The notes below the pieces were generated by a model. That model saw only the letters and a list, made by a program, of their open reading frames with translations. It searched no databases and was not told where the DNA came from. A program made the translations under genes and the position numbers. DNA of 64,000 nt from Phanerochaete sordida (taxonomy: Eukaryota > Basidiomycota > Agaricomycetes > Polyporales > Phanerochaetaceae). This document shows, piece by piece, positions 22,910-34,434 of this stretch (position 1 is its first letter; each line of letters starts with the position of its first letter). The stretch is from the NCBI GenBank assembly GCA_019973155.2, contig BPQB01000003.1:62001-126000 (forward strand), written 5' to 3'.

Positions 22910-25605
22910 TCAATACTGTCGGGTTGCCAGTGCGCGTATCTCGTAGAGGAAAGAGCGATCGGTGTTCGAGGTGGTAGTCCATCCGCGCATCTCGGTGCGG
23001 TGTCGTTGCTCGGCCGCACGGCACTTGTCGAAGAAGCCCTCTTCGACGTCGCAGACCATGGAGGCCCGAGAGCAGCGATCGCTCTCGGACTCTGACCTGC
23101 TTCTCGTGCGGCTGATTACTGAACCCGATGTTGGCACTGCCTGAGGCGTATTGCAGCCGGATGCAGCAGCCAGCTGCTGAGCGGCGCGAATGGTGCGAGT
23201 ATTCGCGTCCCAGTCCTCGTCGTCTTCGTCGTCGGCAAGATTAGCGAAGACGTCCGGCTCCTCTTCGTCCGGCGGAAGGGTAGATATCCAGCACATCTTC
23301 GACGGGTCGAAGATCATGTTGCCCACCTTGCGAGCTCCTGCCGCAAAGGAGTTCACTGGTGACCCGATCGAGGAACCGGTCAAGTGGGTAATCAGCGCTG
23401 GGCGTGTCGAAGTGCCGACAGCTGCGTCAAAGTCCCGCAGGACTTGGTCATTACCTTCCCAGCGCAGCGTATGTGGATTCCACTTCATCTCGCCAACGAC
23501 TGAGCATGACTTGAGATCAGAGAACCCCTCTACGCGGCATTGTCGAATAATCGCACCTTTCGGACCCCCTGAACCGCCTAGGTTGCGGATGAGGGTCGGT
23601 TTTCGCCGCGTTTGAGGGGAAGTGACAGCCTTCCTCTTCTTGGCATGAGACGCCGATTCTGCTGGCTTGCTAGGCGAAAACTCAATGCGACTACTTCGCT
23701 TGAGAGTCTTCGAACCCGCTGATTGCGCCAGCGAAAGTCAGTGACATATCGCACTACTTTTTGGAGTGACAACTCGCCTGTGTCGGGCTTTTGTGGCTTG
23801 CGAGACAGGGATGGAGCGACAATGGAGGCGTACGTTGCACCCGGTATCCTGGTGCCGATTCCCTTCGGCTGGACACGATACTTGCCTTCTTTCTCCCGAT
23901 CCAGCGGCAGATCTTCGAAGTCGTCGAGCTCCGTGCCATCGCCATATGTGCGTGTCCGTTTCGGCCGCTTCAACACTTTGGCAGCGGAAGCAGCAGGAAG
24001 ACTCTGCGTCTGTGCGTGACGCGACTTCGCTGATGGTGGCCGAGAAGACGAGGCCGACGGTGGCCTATGAGCTGTAGGCAGCGGCGAAGTAGAGCGAAGG
24101 GGTGGTGTGGCCGATGCGGGAGAGGGGAGGAAGACATTCGAAATAGGGGGACGAGCCTTCAAACGTGATGATGAGGTCGGCATCGTCAAGCGAAGAGCCG
24201 CGGGATTAGAAGAAGGCGTGGAAGGGCGGGTAGGAGGCACGTTGTAGTCGAATGTGTGTAGCCGCCCAGTAGAGTTGGTGTGGCTCTTGGCTTTCGACGA
24301 TGCAGTCGGCGCATTATATCTTGATATCGCAGACATATCCGGATGCGAAGGGGTAGGCATTGCGAGGTTGTGTTCGGACAAGGATGGAAGGGAAGCCTTT
24401 CTGGATAGGCCACGGCTGCTCGAGGGGGAGGGTGCCTTGAGAACGGTATGAGATTTCTGGCCACGAAGGCTGCTGTACTTCGGCGCCAGAAATGATGATT
24501 TCGCGGAAAGAGTGGGAGCGGAGGCGACAGCCTGGCTATAGGTTTGCGTGCGGGAAGAAGAGGGCTTGGGTGGCGACGGCGGACATGCGAGTTTGAGCAG
24601 CTGCTGGGAGGAAGAGATTGGAGGGACATTAGGGGACTTGGCCCGCTCACTCTTTGAACGGGATTGCGGCCTTCCCAGAGTGCTCGCACGTGGTACGCTC
24701 TTGCTGCGTAGTGCGGTAGTCCCAGATCCGAATTTGATGGTCTGCTGCGCGGCCTGAAGGAGCCTACTTGGGCTCAACTCCATGTCATGCTCAAAGACAA
24801 GCCCGCTCTCGAAATCGTCTTCAGGATCGGGACTGGCTATCTTGACGCGCATGTCCGTGACGATGGCCTTCTTCTTCGTCTCGAGGATCTTCGTGAGCTT
24901 CTTCGCGCTATGACCTGACTCAAATAGACCGCTCGGCACCACAAGTCCATCTAGCATGTCTTCAACCTCTTCATCCTCGTCTTCTGTCTCTGTTTCAGGC
25001 AGAGACGTGGACGTGTATACGGTCGAGGGAGGCGAATGGTCGGCGAAGCCCAGAGTGGAGTAGGCGTCAGAGGACTGGGACGACGTCGTGTGGTCCTTGT
25101 CACCCCATTCCAAGGACGATTTCGACGAGCGGTGGTTGAGCTCGAGAGGACGTAGCGATAGTCGCGTGAGATCTGATGGGAGGGCGAAACCGTCCTCGAA
25201 ATCCTCATCGTCAAAGGTCGCTTCTGGAGCGCTTTGACTTGGGAAATTTGGGAGAACGGCTGCCTTGATCGTAGGGATAGCGTCCTCGTCGTCCTCGTCG
25301 CCTATTGGTGTCAGTGGGGGGCGAATGGTGAACATCCGCGGCCCATCTCCAGAGCACACGCCCCCTGGAGCGGTCACTGTCACCGCCGCCATGTCCCCGA
25401 CCAATGGTCGTACTTTTGCCCCACCCGTCTTCCCCAAATCCAGCTCGACATCCCAGTCCTCGTCTCCATCAAAATCCTCCTCTTTCTCGGACTCGGCGTC
25501 GGAGGCGTGTATGGGGTCACCGTCGGGGAAGTCGAAGTCGGCGTCGTCGTTCCATTCTTCGCGCGGCGTAGGGATCCCTGGCGACGAAATCGCAGTTGCA
25601 GACAT
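22910..25605 (-). CDS. BYR4: Byr4/Bfa1-like regulator of the septation GTPase
   Basis: Byr4 (Bfa1 in budding yeast) is one half of a two-part GTPase-activating protein that, with Cdc16/Bub2, holds the septation/mitotic-exit network off at the spindle pole body. The protein has an acidic N-terminus (DDADFDFPDGD, DEDFEDGFALPSDLTRLSL), a long Ser/Pro-rich disordered middle and a conserved basic region (RTRTYGDGTELDDFEDLP, REKEGKYRVQPKG). The C-terminal block is KPTLIRNLGGSGGPK-VVGEMKWNPHTLRWEGN and GNMIFDPSKMCWISTLPPDE. Two introns are needed near the 3' end. One (GTAGTG..AAG, near 23760-23713) links SLQK to TLKRSSRIEF. The other runs from GTGCGATTATT to CTCAG and restores PKVVGEMKW. The match is to conserved motifs; the middle is unalignable by eye. 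Confidence 0.85.
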
Positions 25606-25971
25606 AGAGTAGGAGGTGTCGTTGAAGAGCTAGTATTGAGGCCTGAAGGACGGCGAATAAGGTAGATGGGAAGGCGGGCGAAGTAGGGAGCGCAGGTTAT
25701 TGCCGAGACATGCAATCGAGCGAGAGAAAGAACTGCGAGCGATCCAAGGGTCCTGAGAGAAGCTATGCGAGCTGTGCGAGGGATGCTACGATTATTTGCG
25801 AGAGCTGTGGTCTGGTGGGCGAAGAGATGGCGGTGAGGGGCGGGGTATTGTCGTTGGGAACGGGCACGCTGCACCGGCGCCTGTGTGCACTCAACAGTGT
25901 GCGGTTGTTTGTACACCGATCATCACAATGATGACACCAGTCAGTATCAATATCCGCGGTATGCAACAGGC
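25606..25971. other. Promoter region of BYR4
   Basis: These 366 bp lie between the BYR4 start and the NRDE2 stop, both minus-strand genes. The region should contain the BYR4 5' leader and promoter and the NRDE2 3' end. No clear motif or RNA gene was seen. Confidence 0.5.
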
Positions 25972-28900
25972 TCAATATGGCTTCAGCCTCCGGAGCTCCT
26001 CAGCGTTGTGCTCAATCTCCTCCTCGCCCCACTCCAGCCCATTCTCCCTCGTCCCCGACGCCAGCACATCGGGCTCAGCCCAACCCTCCACTGCCTCGTC
26101 CAGCGACCGTCGCATCCGTATACCCCGCTCGGCCATGGTATCCCCTAGCTCATTCAATTCCCGAGAAGTGAATTGTGGCCTCAGCGAGATAAAGGCCAGC
26201 ATATAGAGTTCTAGGGAAAGCATGTAAATCGCCGCACGCACGCTCGTAACAATGACATACCTTTGACCATGGGACATTCTTTGATGGCCCGGAAGAGCAG
26301 CAGCTTCGCCTGCTTCATGCGTCCAGCGCGGATCTCGAACTCGAGGTATGCACGCCATAGAACGGCACTCCCTCGCAGCCTGCACGCGGCACGATCAGCT
26401 CAGATGTCGTACGAGACAATGAGGGAGAAGCGCACCTTACGCTCTGCACAGCGGCCGAGAAGCGGTTCCGGATGCGTTCCTCTTCCGCCCTCCACGAGCC
26501 CTTCTCCCAGCCTACTGCCCACATCTCCGCGAGGACACGGTGCAGGCCTTTCCCACCAGGCCCGACATCCTTATCTCCAAGCATCATCCGCACGCGACCC
26601 CACACGCTCTGTCCTTTCTCGGCCTCCAGGAACAGGCCTAGGATGATAGTGTTATCCGGGTACTGTTGAAAGGCCCCTTCTGCACGTTCCCGGAACGTCG
26701 CCGGTGTTACCGGTTGGCGAAGGACAACGCCGTGGATGTAGAGCATAGAGAGCAGAGCGACGGTCAGGCTCTCGTGGGCCTCCGACGAGGGTGCGAGCCC
26801 GCTGAAGGCCTTGTCGAAAACCGCCAGCATCCCAGACATAGTTGAAGTCAACAGCTCGAGCAGGGCCCGAAGGTTCACCCATGCTTCGCGTTCCTTCCAA
26901 CGTTCGTCGCCGAGGGTGCCACAGATCTCGTCGAGCTCGCGTTTGGCGCGAAGGATGACGACGCTTCCCGAGCCGTTCGTTCCAGTTGCTCGCAGGATAA
27001 CTTGCAGCGCAGAGTCGGGCGCGCCGCTCAGCCACTCCATCTCCGCCCAGTCCCACCAAAGTGGACCGGACAGCGGTGTGCTTGCACGGGCAGCCTCGAG
27101 CACAGTTCGGTAGATCTTCCGCGCGTTGTCCGTTTTCCCTCGCATTCGTTCCAAGCGTGCGTGTGCTCTCCAGTGAGGCAAAGAGTCCTGGGCCTTCGCT
27201 ACCATGCCCTTGGACACCTTCAACGCTCTGTTCGATGAATTAATACAGCACACGTTGGTCACATTGCTCGGACGTACTGTTTGGCATCAACAGCGCCTTC
27301 GAAGGCCAGCCGTAGAATGTCCCACTGCGCATCCCCGTCAAGCAGCTTGCATTGCTCGAAAATCATCCGAACAAGCAGTGTATGATCTTCCGGTATGTCC
27401 TCGTGCGACCACATGGCGCATCGCCCCCCGATGGGAGCTTCAGCAGGGTCCACGACGTCCATTGTCCACTCTTTCACAGGTCCAAAAGCGGTCCCATGGT
27501 GCTGTTCGCGCCCCACAAGCACGCCGTTGTGAGCATCCGCGGTAATGCGCGCAGATGACGACTCGTCAGGGAAGAGACGAGCCAGGAAGGTCAACGAGAA
27601 GAAATGCGAGTTGCACCATTTGTCGTCTGTTGAGTCGGTGGGCTCCGCAGAAAGGGACGTGGAAAAGCCAGGCAGGTGGAGGCCAATAAACTCCAGCCAC
27701 ATGAGCCGGAATGCTTGCTTGGAACCTCCAAACGTAAGCTCAAATAGCAGCGGCCGAAGATCGTTGAACAGGATAGTGGCATAAGGGTCGTCGCTGGATT
27801 CGTTGTCGAACGACCGAGCTGGAAATGGTAGGGAGGAGTCTTCGAGTCGTTCTTCCGAAGCCCAGCGCACATAGGGTTCCGCGATACCTGGCAGGCGCGT
27901 CGTGCGCCGTGAAGGTCCGGGAACAGCCTCTGGAGAACCAGACGACTCCCAGTCCGCCCATCCTGTGGCGTGGAGCTCGCCGGTGCGAGGGACCTCAGAC
28001 TCCCAGAAAAGTTCCAATCGATCCAGCGCTGTGTTGAATGGCGCCCCAACGAGCTCGGAAGGCCTGTGGAACGTCCTACGAGAGTGCGATATTAGCCTAT
28101 GCGCGACACGAAGAATGAGGATCCTGCGCACAACTCAGCCTGAGCCTGGAACAGGGCTAGCGCGCGTTCTCCATATCCTGTAGTCACGGTGAGATGTATG
28201 CATGCAGCTCACGTTTGACATACATACCTGCATCACGGAGCGCGACCGCGACTCTCCAGAAGACGCGCAGCTTCTCTATCTCGTCGCTGGCGAAAATAGA
28301 CAACACACGCTCGGCGTCGGATATTATGCCATCGACACCGTCGCGTTGCGTTCGTATTCGCCAGTCTAACCACGCCTGCCACAATTCCGGCTGTCCTAGA
28401 TCGAGAGCATCCTCCCATTCCTCGTAGAGCCGCTTGTTATCCCAGAGCTCTTCACCTGTGCTCAATAGTTCCAGACGAAGCGTGACTGATTTCTTGTTAT
28501 CCGGGTGAGCAGACAGAGCGCGTGAGAGAATAGCCAGGGTGATCTCGGCTCGAGCCTTTGGTGCGTTCTTAGAGTGCAAGGGGACGGTGGACACAGAGTG
28601 CGACAAGAGCGAGAGCCAGGTTGCGATGGAGGTGGGGTCTGATGTGAGTTGTCCTTCGAGCTCCTTAAGGGTAATCTGTCGCGAGTCGAGGGAGATAGAG
28701 TCGGAGTCATCGCCAGTGTCGATGTCCTCTTCTTCATTTGACGACTCGGAAGTACTACCTGCGTCCTCGTGAACTTCAACTGTAGTTTCCACGCGAGATC
28801 TGCCGACCGCGTCATGCAGCTTGGAGGAAGGTAGACGTAGAAAGCCGTCCACTTCCTCGTACTTATACTCCTTGCCCGAAGGTTGCACCAGTCTCTTCGT

Positions 28901-29545
28901 TGGCGCAGCGAGCAGTAGACGACGAGACTTGGGGTCGGTGAGCTCTGGGTGCTGGAGAGAGTTAACGAGATTTGACGAGACACAAACTGTCCACGAACCT
29001 TGCGCTTGCGACCAACGTCGATCTCTATGGCTCGCTGCCCTCTTTGTGTAACGAAGAACGCGTAACCCAGTCCAAGCACGCGTCTCCCCCCTGCCGATGT
29101 GTTAACTTCGGTAACCTTGCACGGTTCGGTACTCACTAGCAATAGGACGGTATTTAGGGATATCGCCAGCATGTATTCCACCATATGTGACATTCAAGAT
29201 GTCCCCTTTGCGATCGGAGTAGAAGGAACTATATGTCAGCTCTTCCGGCACCGTCGCAGAATACTGCTTTCGTTCGCGAGAGCCGGGCACAGAATCTGCA
29301 TCTTGATATTTGGGTCTGTCATGCTTCTGCTTCTTACGCTCGCTACGTCGGTCATTGTCAGAGTCTTCGCGGTCTGTCCTATGTTTCTTGCGATCTCTGT
29401 CCTTGTCCTTCTTGGGCCTACTCTTCTCGCGTTTCTCCTTGTGCTCGGAGGATGACTGTTGCTTGGGCTTACTTGGCCCTGGTTCTAGCTCAGGAAATGA
29501 GCCGAATGCTGGAGGGAATGAGGAGAACGAGGGAGGTGCAGACAT
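25972..29545 (-). CDS. NRDE2: NRDE2/Nrl1-like nuclear RNA-processing factor
   Basis: NRDE-2 family proteins bind the RNA helicase Mtr4 and act in nuclear RNA surveillance, splicing and small-RNA-guided silencing. After a Pro/Ser N-terminus comes a highly charged Lys/Arg/Asp/Glu tract (REKSRPKKDKDRDRKKH), then SFYSDRKGDILNVTYGGIHA and GDIPKYRPIA, followed across introns by GRRVLGLGYAFFVTQRGQ and LTDPKSRRLLLAAPTKRL, as in the Mtr4-interacting region. HAT-like helical repeats fill the rest (ELWQAWLDWRIRTQRDG, LRVFWRVAVALRDAGYMERA, KVSKGMVAKAQDSLPHWRAHA). It ends with LNELGDTMAERGIRMRRSLD, also conserved in the family. The start at 29545 is 168 bp from divergent NIP7. Confidence 0.88.
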
Positions 29546-29713
29546 GAGTGGGATGCGAGTCGCAAGGTTCGGCACCGTCATCCCAGCCTGCGTCGCGGAT
29601 CAAACTCGGTCCGCACGCGATCGAGAGCCGTTGGGCGTCTAGCTCCCTGAAAGCTCTTCGTTTCGTGCCCTTCGTCGGTGGTCACTTTTCACTTTCCCTC
29701 ATTTACATCCACG
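29546..29713. promoter_or_regulatory. Short bidirectional promoter of NRDE2 and NIP7
   Basis: Only 168 bp separate the start codons of NRDE2 (minus) and NIP7 (plus), so both must share this sequence. Pyrimidine-rich runs (TCACTTTTCACTTTCCCTC) sit just before the NIP7 ATG. I see no TATA box. Confidence 0.6.
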
Positions 29714-30515
29714 ATGCGGCCTTTGACTGAGGAGGAGAGCAAGACGGTCTTTACAAAGTTGGCCAACTACATTGCAAGTCTGCTCGCTTGTTCTGTCGCT
29801 GCACTTCTGACCTTTCCCTAGGGCAAAAACCTGGTTCATCTCATTGACAGACCAGACGAGCCGTACTGCTTCCGTTTACACAAGGACAGAGTCTTCTATG
29901 TCTCAGAATCCTCCATGCGTCTCGCCATTTCCGTTGCAAAGCCCAATCTCGTGAGCCTCGGGACGTGCTTTGGCAAGTTCACAAAATCGGGCAAGTTCAA
30001 GCTGCACGTCACAGCGCTCGACTATCTTGCACAGTACGCGAAGTACAAGGTGTGCAGCCTCTTCAGAATAACTTATAAGCTTTCTGACACATGTTGTCGT
30101 TGTAAGGTTTGGATTAAACCCAACGGCGAAATGCCTTTCCTATACGGCAACCATGTTCTCAAAGCGCACCTGGGTCGTATCACGGAGGACACTCCAGAGC
30201 ACCAAGGAGTTGTTGTGTTCAGCATGAATGATATACCATTGGTGCGTAGTATTAATGTGTACGTGCAAACAAAGGTCTCATGCGGCACTGTAGGGATTCG
30301 GTGTGACGGCAAGGTCAACGGTCGACACGCGAAAGCTGGACCCTACCGCTATCATTGTCTTCCACCAATCGTACGCTTGAATGTTTCAACCACGCAATAT
30401 TGTGCTGACCTTTGCTGCAGGGATGTGGGAGAGTACCTTCGTGACGAAGTATGTCCCGTAATTTACCTACATGGGACGTTGTTTGACCACGTCTATTTAG
30501 GAAACCCTGTTCTAG
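29714..30515 (+). CDS. NIP7: 60S ribosome-assembly factor Nip7
   Basis: Nip7 is a nucleolar PUA-domain protein needed for 27S pre-rRNA processing and 60S assembly. Six exons (29714-29773, 29822-30049, 30107-30241, 30294-30370, 30421-30448, 30501-30515) total 543 nt and 180 aa, exactly the usual size. Motifs are [90 protein letters not shown] and [13 protein letters not shown]. The first intron (29774-29821) starts with GCAAGT, a GC-AG intron; no GT donor keeps the conserved YIGKNL in frame. The last exon is only 15 nt, including the TAG. It is a neighbour of other 60S factors (CGR1 and SPB1) downstream. Confidence 0.96.
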
Positions 30516-30839
30516 AGAGGCATTATCACGATCCTCTACGTCCACCTGGTTTACTTTGGCGGCTGTCCGGTCATGAAGTGCTCCTCCGGTGAGGCCGCGC
30601 GGGCTACGTCCTAGTCGACATCCAAAATTATGATATCCTGCGCCATAATCTATCAGCTTGATGTATCCTCTTGTATAATTACAGTGTATTGGTAGTAGAC
30701 TATTCAGGGTAGGCTGCATTGGATCTCACACCAAGCTGGGCGCAAAGTGAGCAGTGACTGTCGAAATATACGAGCCTGTCTTGTGCATGTTCGAAGCGCG
30801 CCCCCACGCGCCCACGTGTCGCCGCTGCTCTACACCGTC
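30516..30839. other. Intergenic region between NIP7 and SEC39
   Basis: These 324 bp contain the NIP7 3' flank and the SEC39 promoter. The frame of SEC39 is open upstream to 30747, but there is no ATG in it before 30840. Nothing else was recognised. Confidence 0.5.
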
Positions 30840-33800
30840 ATGGCCTCCTCCTCAAATGCCGCCAACTCGGGCAAGGACGACCTCTGTACGCGATGGACTC
30901 AATTACCTGACGATCAACTTACCCCTGAACTCATTCACCAATGTCTGGATCCAATTGCTGACGACCTCTGGGTGACCGCCGCATGTGTGGAGCGACTGCT
31001 CGAGGATCCCGACGTGCAACGGAGTCTCATTGAGACTGGACTCAAACGCACGGAGGCGGCTCTGCATCGGAGCAGGGCCATTTTTGAGAGCGGTGATGAA
31101 GATGAAGATGAGGAGCAGGAGCGGACGAGGTTAGACACGCAGGAACAGCGGAGACGAAACGCGCTTGCCTCCCACTTCAAGGACGAGCCTGCGGATGCAC
31201 AGCTATGCCGTCTGCGAGCTCTTCTATTCCACCGGCTCGATATCCTCAGCACTTACGTTCAGATATGCCAGGAAGCTCTGCCGGCCCAGGAGAACGACCC
31301 CGAGGAGGATGCTGAATGGGAGGACGACCCTTGGGGGGACTCATCTATCCCCTCCGGCTCTCAGGCCAAGGCCTCGCTGCCTCTATCGCTTCCCGACTTT
31401 CTGAGCATCGGACTTCTGGACCTCGCCTGTCTGCTGGCGTCATCCGAATGCTACGCCGCAGTGGGCGTCCTCATGCGCCGCCACGGCGTGTATCTATGGC
31501 CCTACCGCCTTGCTATCCTTGAGAGCATACCAGAACAGGCACAGGCCTCGGACTACCGCGATTTGCTCCCGAAAGTCGATGCCTCAGAGCGGAGAGAGGA
31601 AGTCTACTCCGCAACGCCATGGAGACCGGAGGGCGACTGGACGGAGGACGGCGCGGTGCAAGCTACCTTGGACGCGGTAGATGTTGCACCATTACTCGAT
31701 GCCCCATGCGACACCGTTCATCCACAATCGCATCCTTCGCCTCTGGATGAAGCCACCCTCGTACAGTGGTATCAAACTCGAATACAAAACATCATTACCG
31801 CAAGCGGTGTCCTCGACAGCGCGCTCGCTCTGGTTCAGCACGCGGCGTCGCAGGGCGTTCAAGGGCTAGACGAAATTGCAGAAGACTTGCAGTTACTGTC
31901 CCGATTGGTATATGATGTTCCACACCCCGATGACTCTGCGGAACATGCCGAATGGACTCTTGACTGGTGGAAGTCCTTGCCACCAGCTGCCGCTGTCAAC
32001 GCATTTCTCCAGCACGCGACACGCGATAATGTTGCCAAGCTCATACAAAGGGTCGTCAATCCATACCTTTTCGTCCTGGAAGCCAGAGAAGAGCGTCGCG
32101 GTCATCCAGATCCCGAATTGCCGAAGCGGCTGCTCTATGACTATATTCTGCAGGCATCCCTTGACATCGTCGCTGGCGTCTTCGAAGCCTCGAAGCCCAC
32201 CCTTCCCCCATCCCAGCGACTGCTACGAGACGACGAGGATATGGCACGGCTGGCTCTTGCCTGCCTCTACGGCAGCGAAAGCCTGAACGAATGGCCGATC
32301 ATGAGCCAGATCTTCGAGTGTCTCCCCGCATGGAACATCACGGAGGACGAAGACGTTGCGGAAGAGGCGGATACTACGCTGACTTCGCTTGCCGCTTACC
32401 TAGTGCCGTCAACGACCCAGCCAAGGGTAACTCCCGCGGACCTGTACATATTCTTCCGTCCGTTGCCGTTGACTGCGCTGTCGAGAGCCCTCGACTTCCT
32501 GGATGTACATCTAGAATCTGGCGAGATCTTCGCTCGTTGGAGCGTTCCTGCTCCTTTGAGATGGTTCCTGCAGAGCCGTGACAACATATCTGAGCAGCGC
32601 GCTTGGGCAACTAGGATGGCGCATCGGGCAGGCGGGTCAGAGGAGCGCCTTCAGTCTCAGGAGGACTGGGAATGGCTCCTCGAAGACATGACGAAGCTGT
32701 CTGGCTCAGGAGAAGGCGGGCTAAAGGGTGCATTCTGCCTCCTGCGTCGAGAGGAGATCCATCGCATATTCCTCAACGGACTTCTTTCAAGCGGACGTGA
32801 GTGTGATTGTATGTTCGTGCGTGAAGACAGCGTGCTGATAGTTTGTCTTCAGAGTTCGATATCGCACGCAACATGCTGCATTCACACAAGAAACTATTGA
32901 AGTTGAGCCCTGCGGCTGTAGAGGAGATCAGCCTCTCGGTTTCTCAAGAGTTTTACGACAACGCTTCGTCTGGCAACTTCCACTTCGGTGACATGAAGCT
33001 AGCGTATGAATGGTGAGCTGATTTCGAATATACTTTGGTATGAATCTCATGTTATCATCAGTTTGGACGTTCCGCGCTCATCCGAGCGTACGATCCGCGA
33101 GAAGGAGTTCATCGAAGCCACCTCTCGCCTGTGCGCATATAACCTGTTGTCTCGCCCGGGCATTCCAATCACGCCAATCGAAATTCGGCTGTCGAAGGAC
33201 CGCCTCTCACTCGTATCCCGCGTGCTATCGAGCAACGCCGAAGCCTACAAGCACGTCCAAATCATCCTCGAGCTCGTCCACAAGCTTGGATTCCGAGACG
33301 ACGTCGTCGCAGAGGTCAAGGCGCTGGCAATGCTGACAGACACCGCGCTGAACGCAGACGACTTCGACCGCGCGTACGAGACTAGCGAGATGATGGTGAA
33401 GAAGGTGCAGGACCTCAGGGCGGCGTGCAGCAGCGATGATTCCAAGGTGCAGCAGGCCAGCGAGGTCTGCTGGGTGTCCTGCTTCCAGCTGGGCCGCCAC
33501 CCCGAGTTCGAGGACACCGAGAAGAGAACGATCATGCTCGGCCGCGCCATGGAGCTGGCGCCCGCAGAGACACTCGGTGACGTACTCTCTGCGTGGCATC
33601 GTCTGGAGGCAGACGACCTCGCGCAGCGCCGCGAGAAGCGGCGCCGAGACACCTCCGTCGGTGATGGTCCCCGGAAGAAGGTCGCATCCCAGACGTTCGT
33701 CGCGTCCACGCTCGCCTCGCGGCTGCAGCAGCTTCACATGCCAGACCTCCACATGCCGACATCGCCGTTGGCGCACTCGGATGCCGCTGCACTGGCCGGC

Positions 33801-33977
33801 AAGGCCTTCAACAGCGTTGCAGCCAACTTGCCGTTCGGTGGAAGAGGACGTTCGTTGTTTTCTCAGTCAGGAGATAGATCTCGGAGCTCTTCCAGGTTTG
33901 AGGGGGCTGAGGCGTCCGCCCAGGCGACCCGCGTACTGCAGAAGGGTCTCGGTTGGCTGCTTGGCGACGAGAGCTGA
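30840..33977 (+). CDS. SEC39: Sec39 subunit of the Dsl1 tethering complex
   Basis: Sec39 (related to metazoan NBAS) is part of the Dsl1 complex that tethers COPI vesicles to the ER. Three exons (30840-32796, 32853-33012, 33062-33977) give 1,010 aa. The Sec39 domain is marked by PLSLPDFLSIGLLDLACLLA, GVLMRRHGVYLWPYRLAILE, SIPEQAQASDYRDLLPKVD and YSATPWRPEGDWTE. Helical segments such as KRLLYDYILQASLDIVAGVF and CLDVPRSSERTIREKEFIEA follow. An acidic stretch after residue 80 (GDEDEDEEQE) is an insertion. The C-terminus is Ser/Arg-rich and probably disordered. The ATG at 30840 follows a stretch without any in-frame ATG. Confidence 0.9.
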
Positions 33978-34434
33978 AATCATGTGTCGACCTGACGCAC
34001 CTCTCTCTATACCTTTTTGTCGTGCCCTACACGGTCTGTCAGGAAGTGTCACGGTTCAAGTACATTATGCGTCAGCATATACATGCATTGCAAGTACAAA
34101 ACTAGAGAGCTGAATGCGAGAAGTAAGAAGCGAAATACTGGACAATATACGGTATACTAGGAAGATGCAATCTGTGCGTGAACGAGAGGCGTCGGTGGGA
34201 ATGGTAGGAAGGAACAAGTCGAATGCTAAGGTACATCTAGTTAAAACAACACTCCAGCCGGACAGAGGGCAACCTGTCAACAGACAATAAACATATATAC
34301 CAATAAACACCTGAAAAAAGCCAAAATGAAAGGAGAGTGGTGTATGTGAGGCAACGCCCTCAAAGGCTGGCCGAAATAAGAACTGTCCATCCATCCATCC
34401 AATCCATGTGCGCCCAGTGAAATATGGCCGATAC
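33978..34434. other. Convergent 3' intergenic region
   Basis: These 457 bp separate the stops of SEC39 and the minus-strand 893-aa gene. There is a small tetranucleotide run (four TCCA-type units near 34385-34400), too short to matter. No gene or RNA was recognised. Confidence 0.5.
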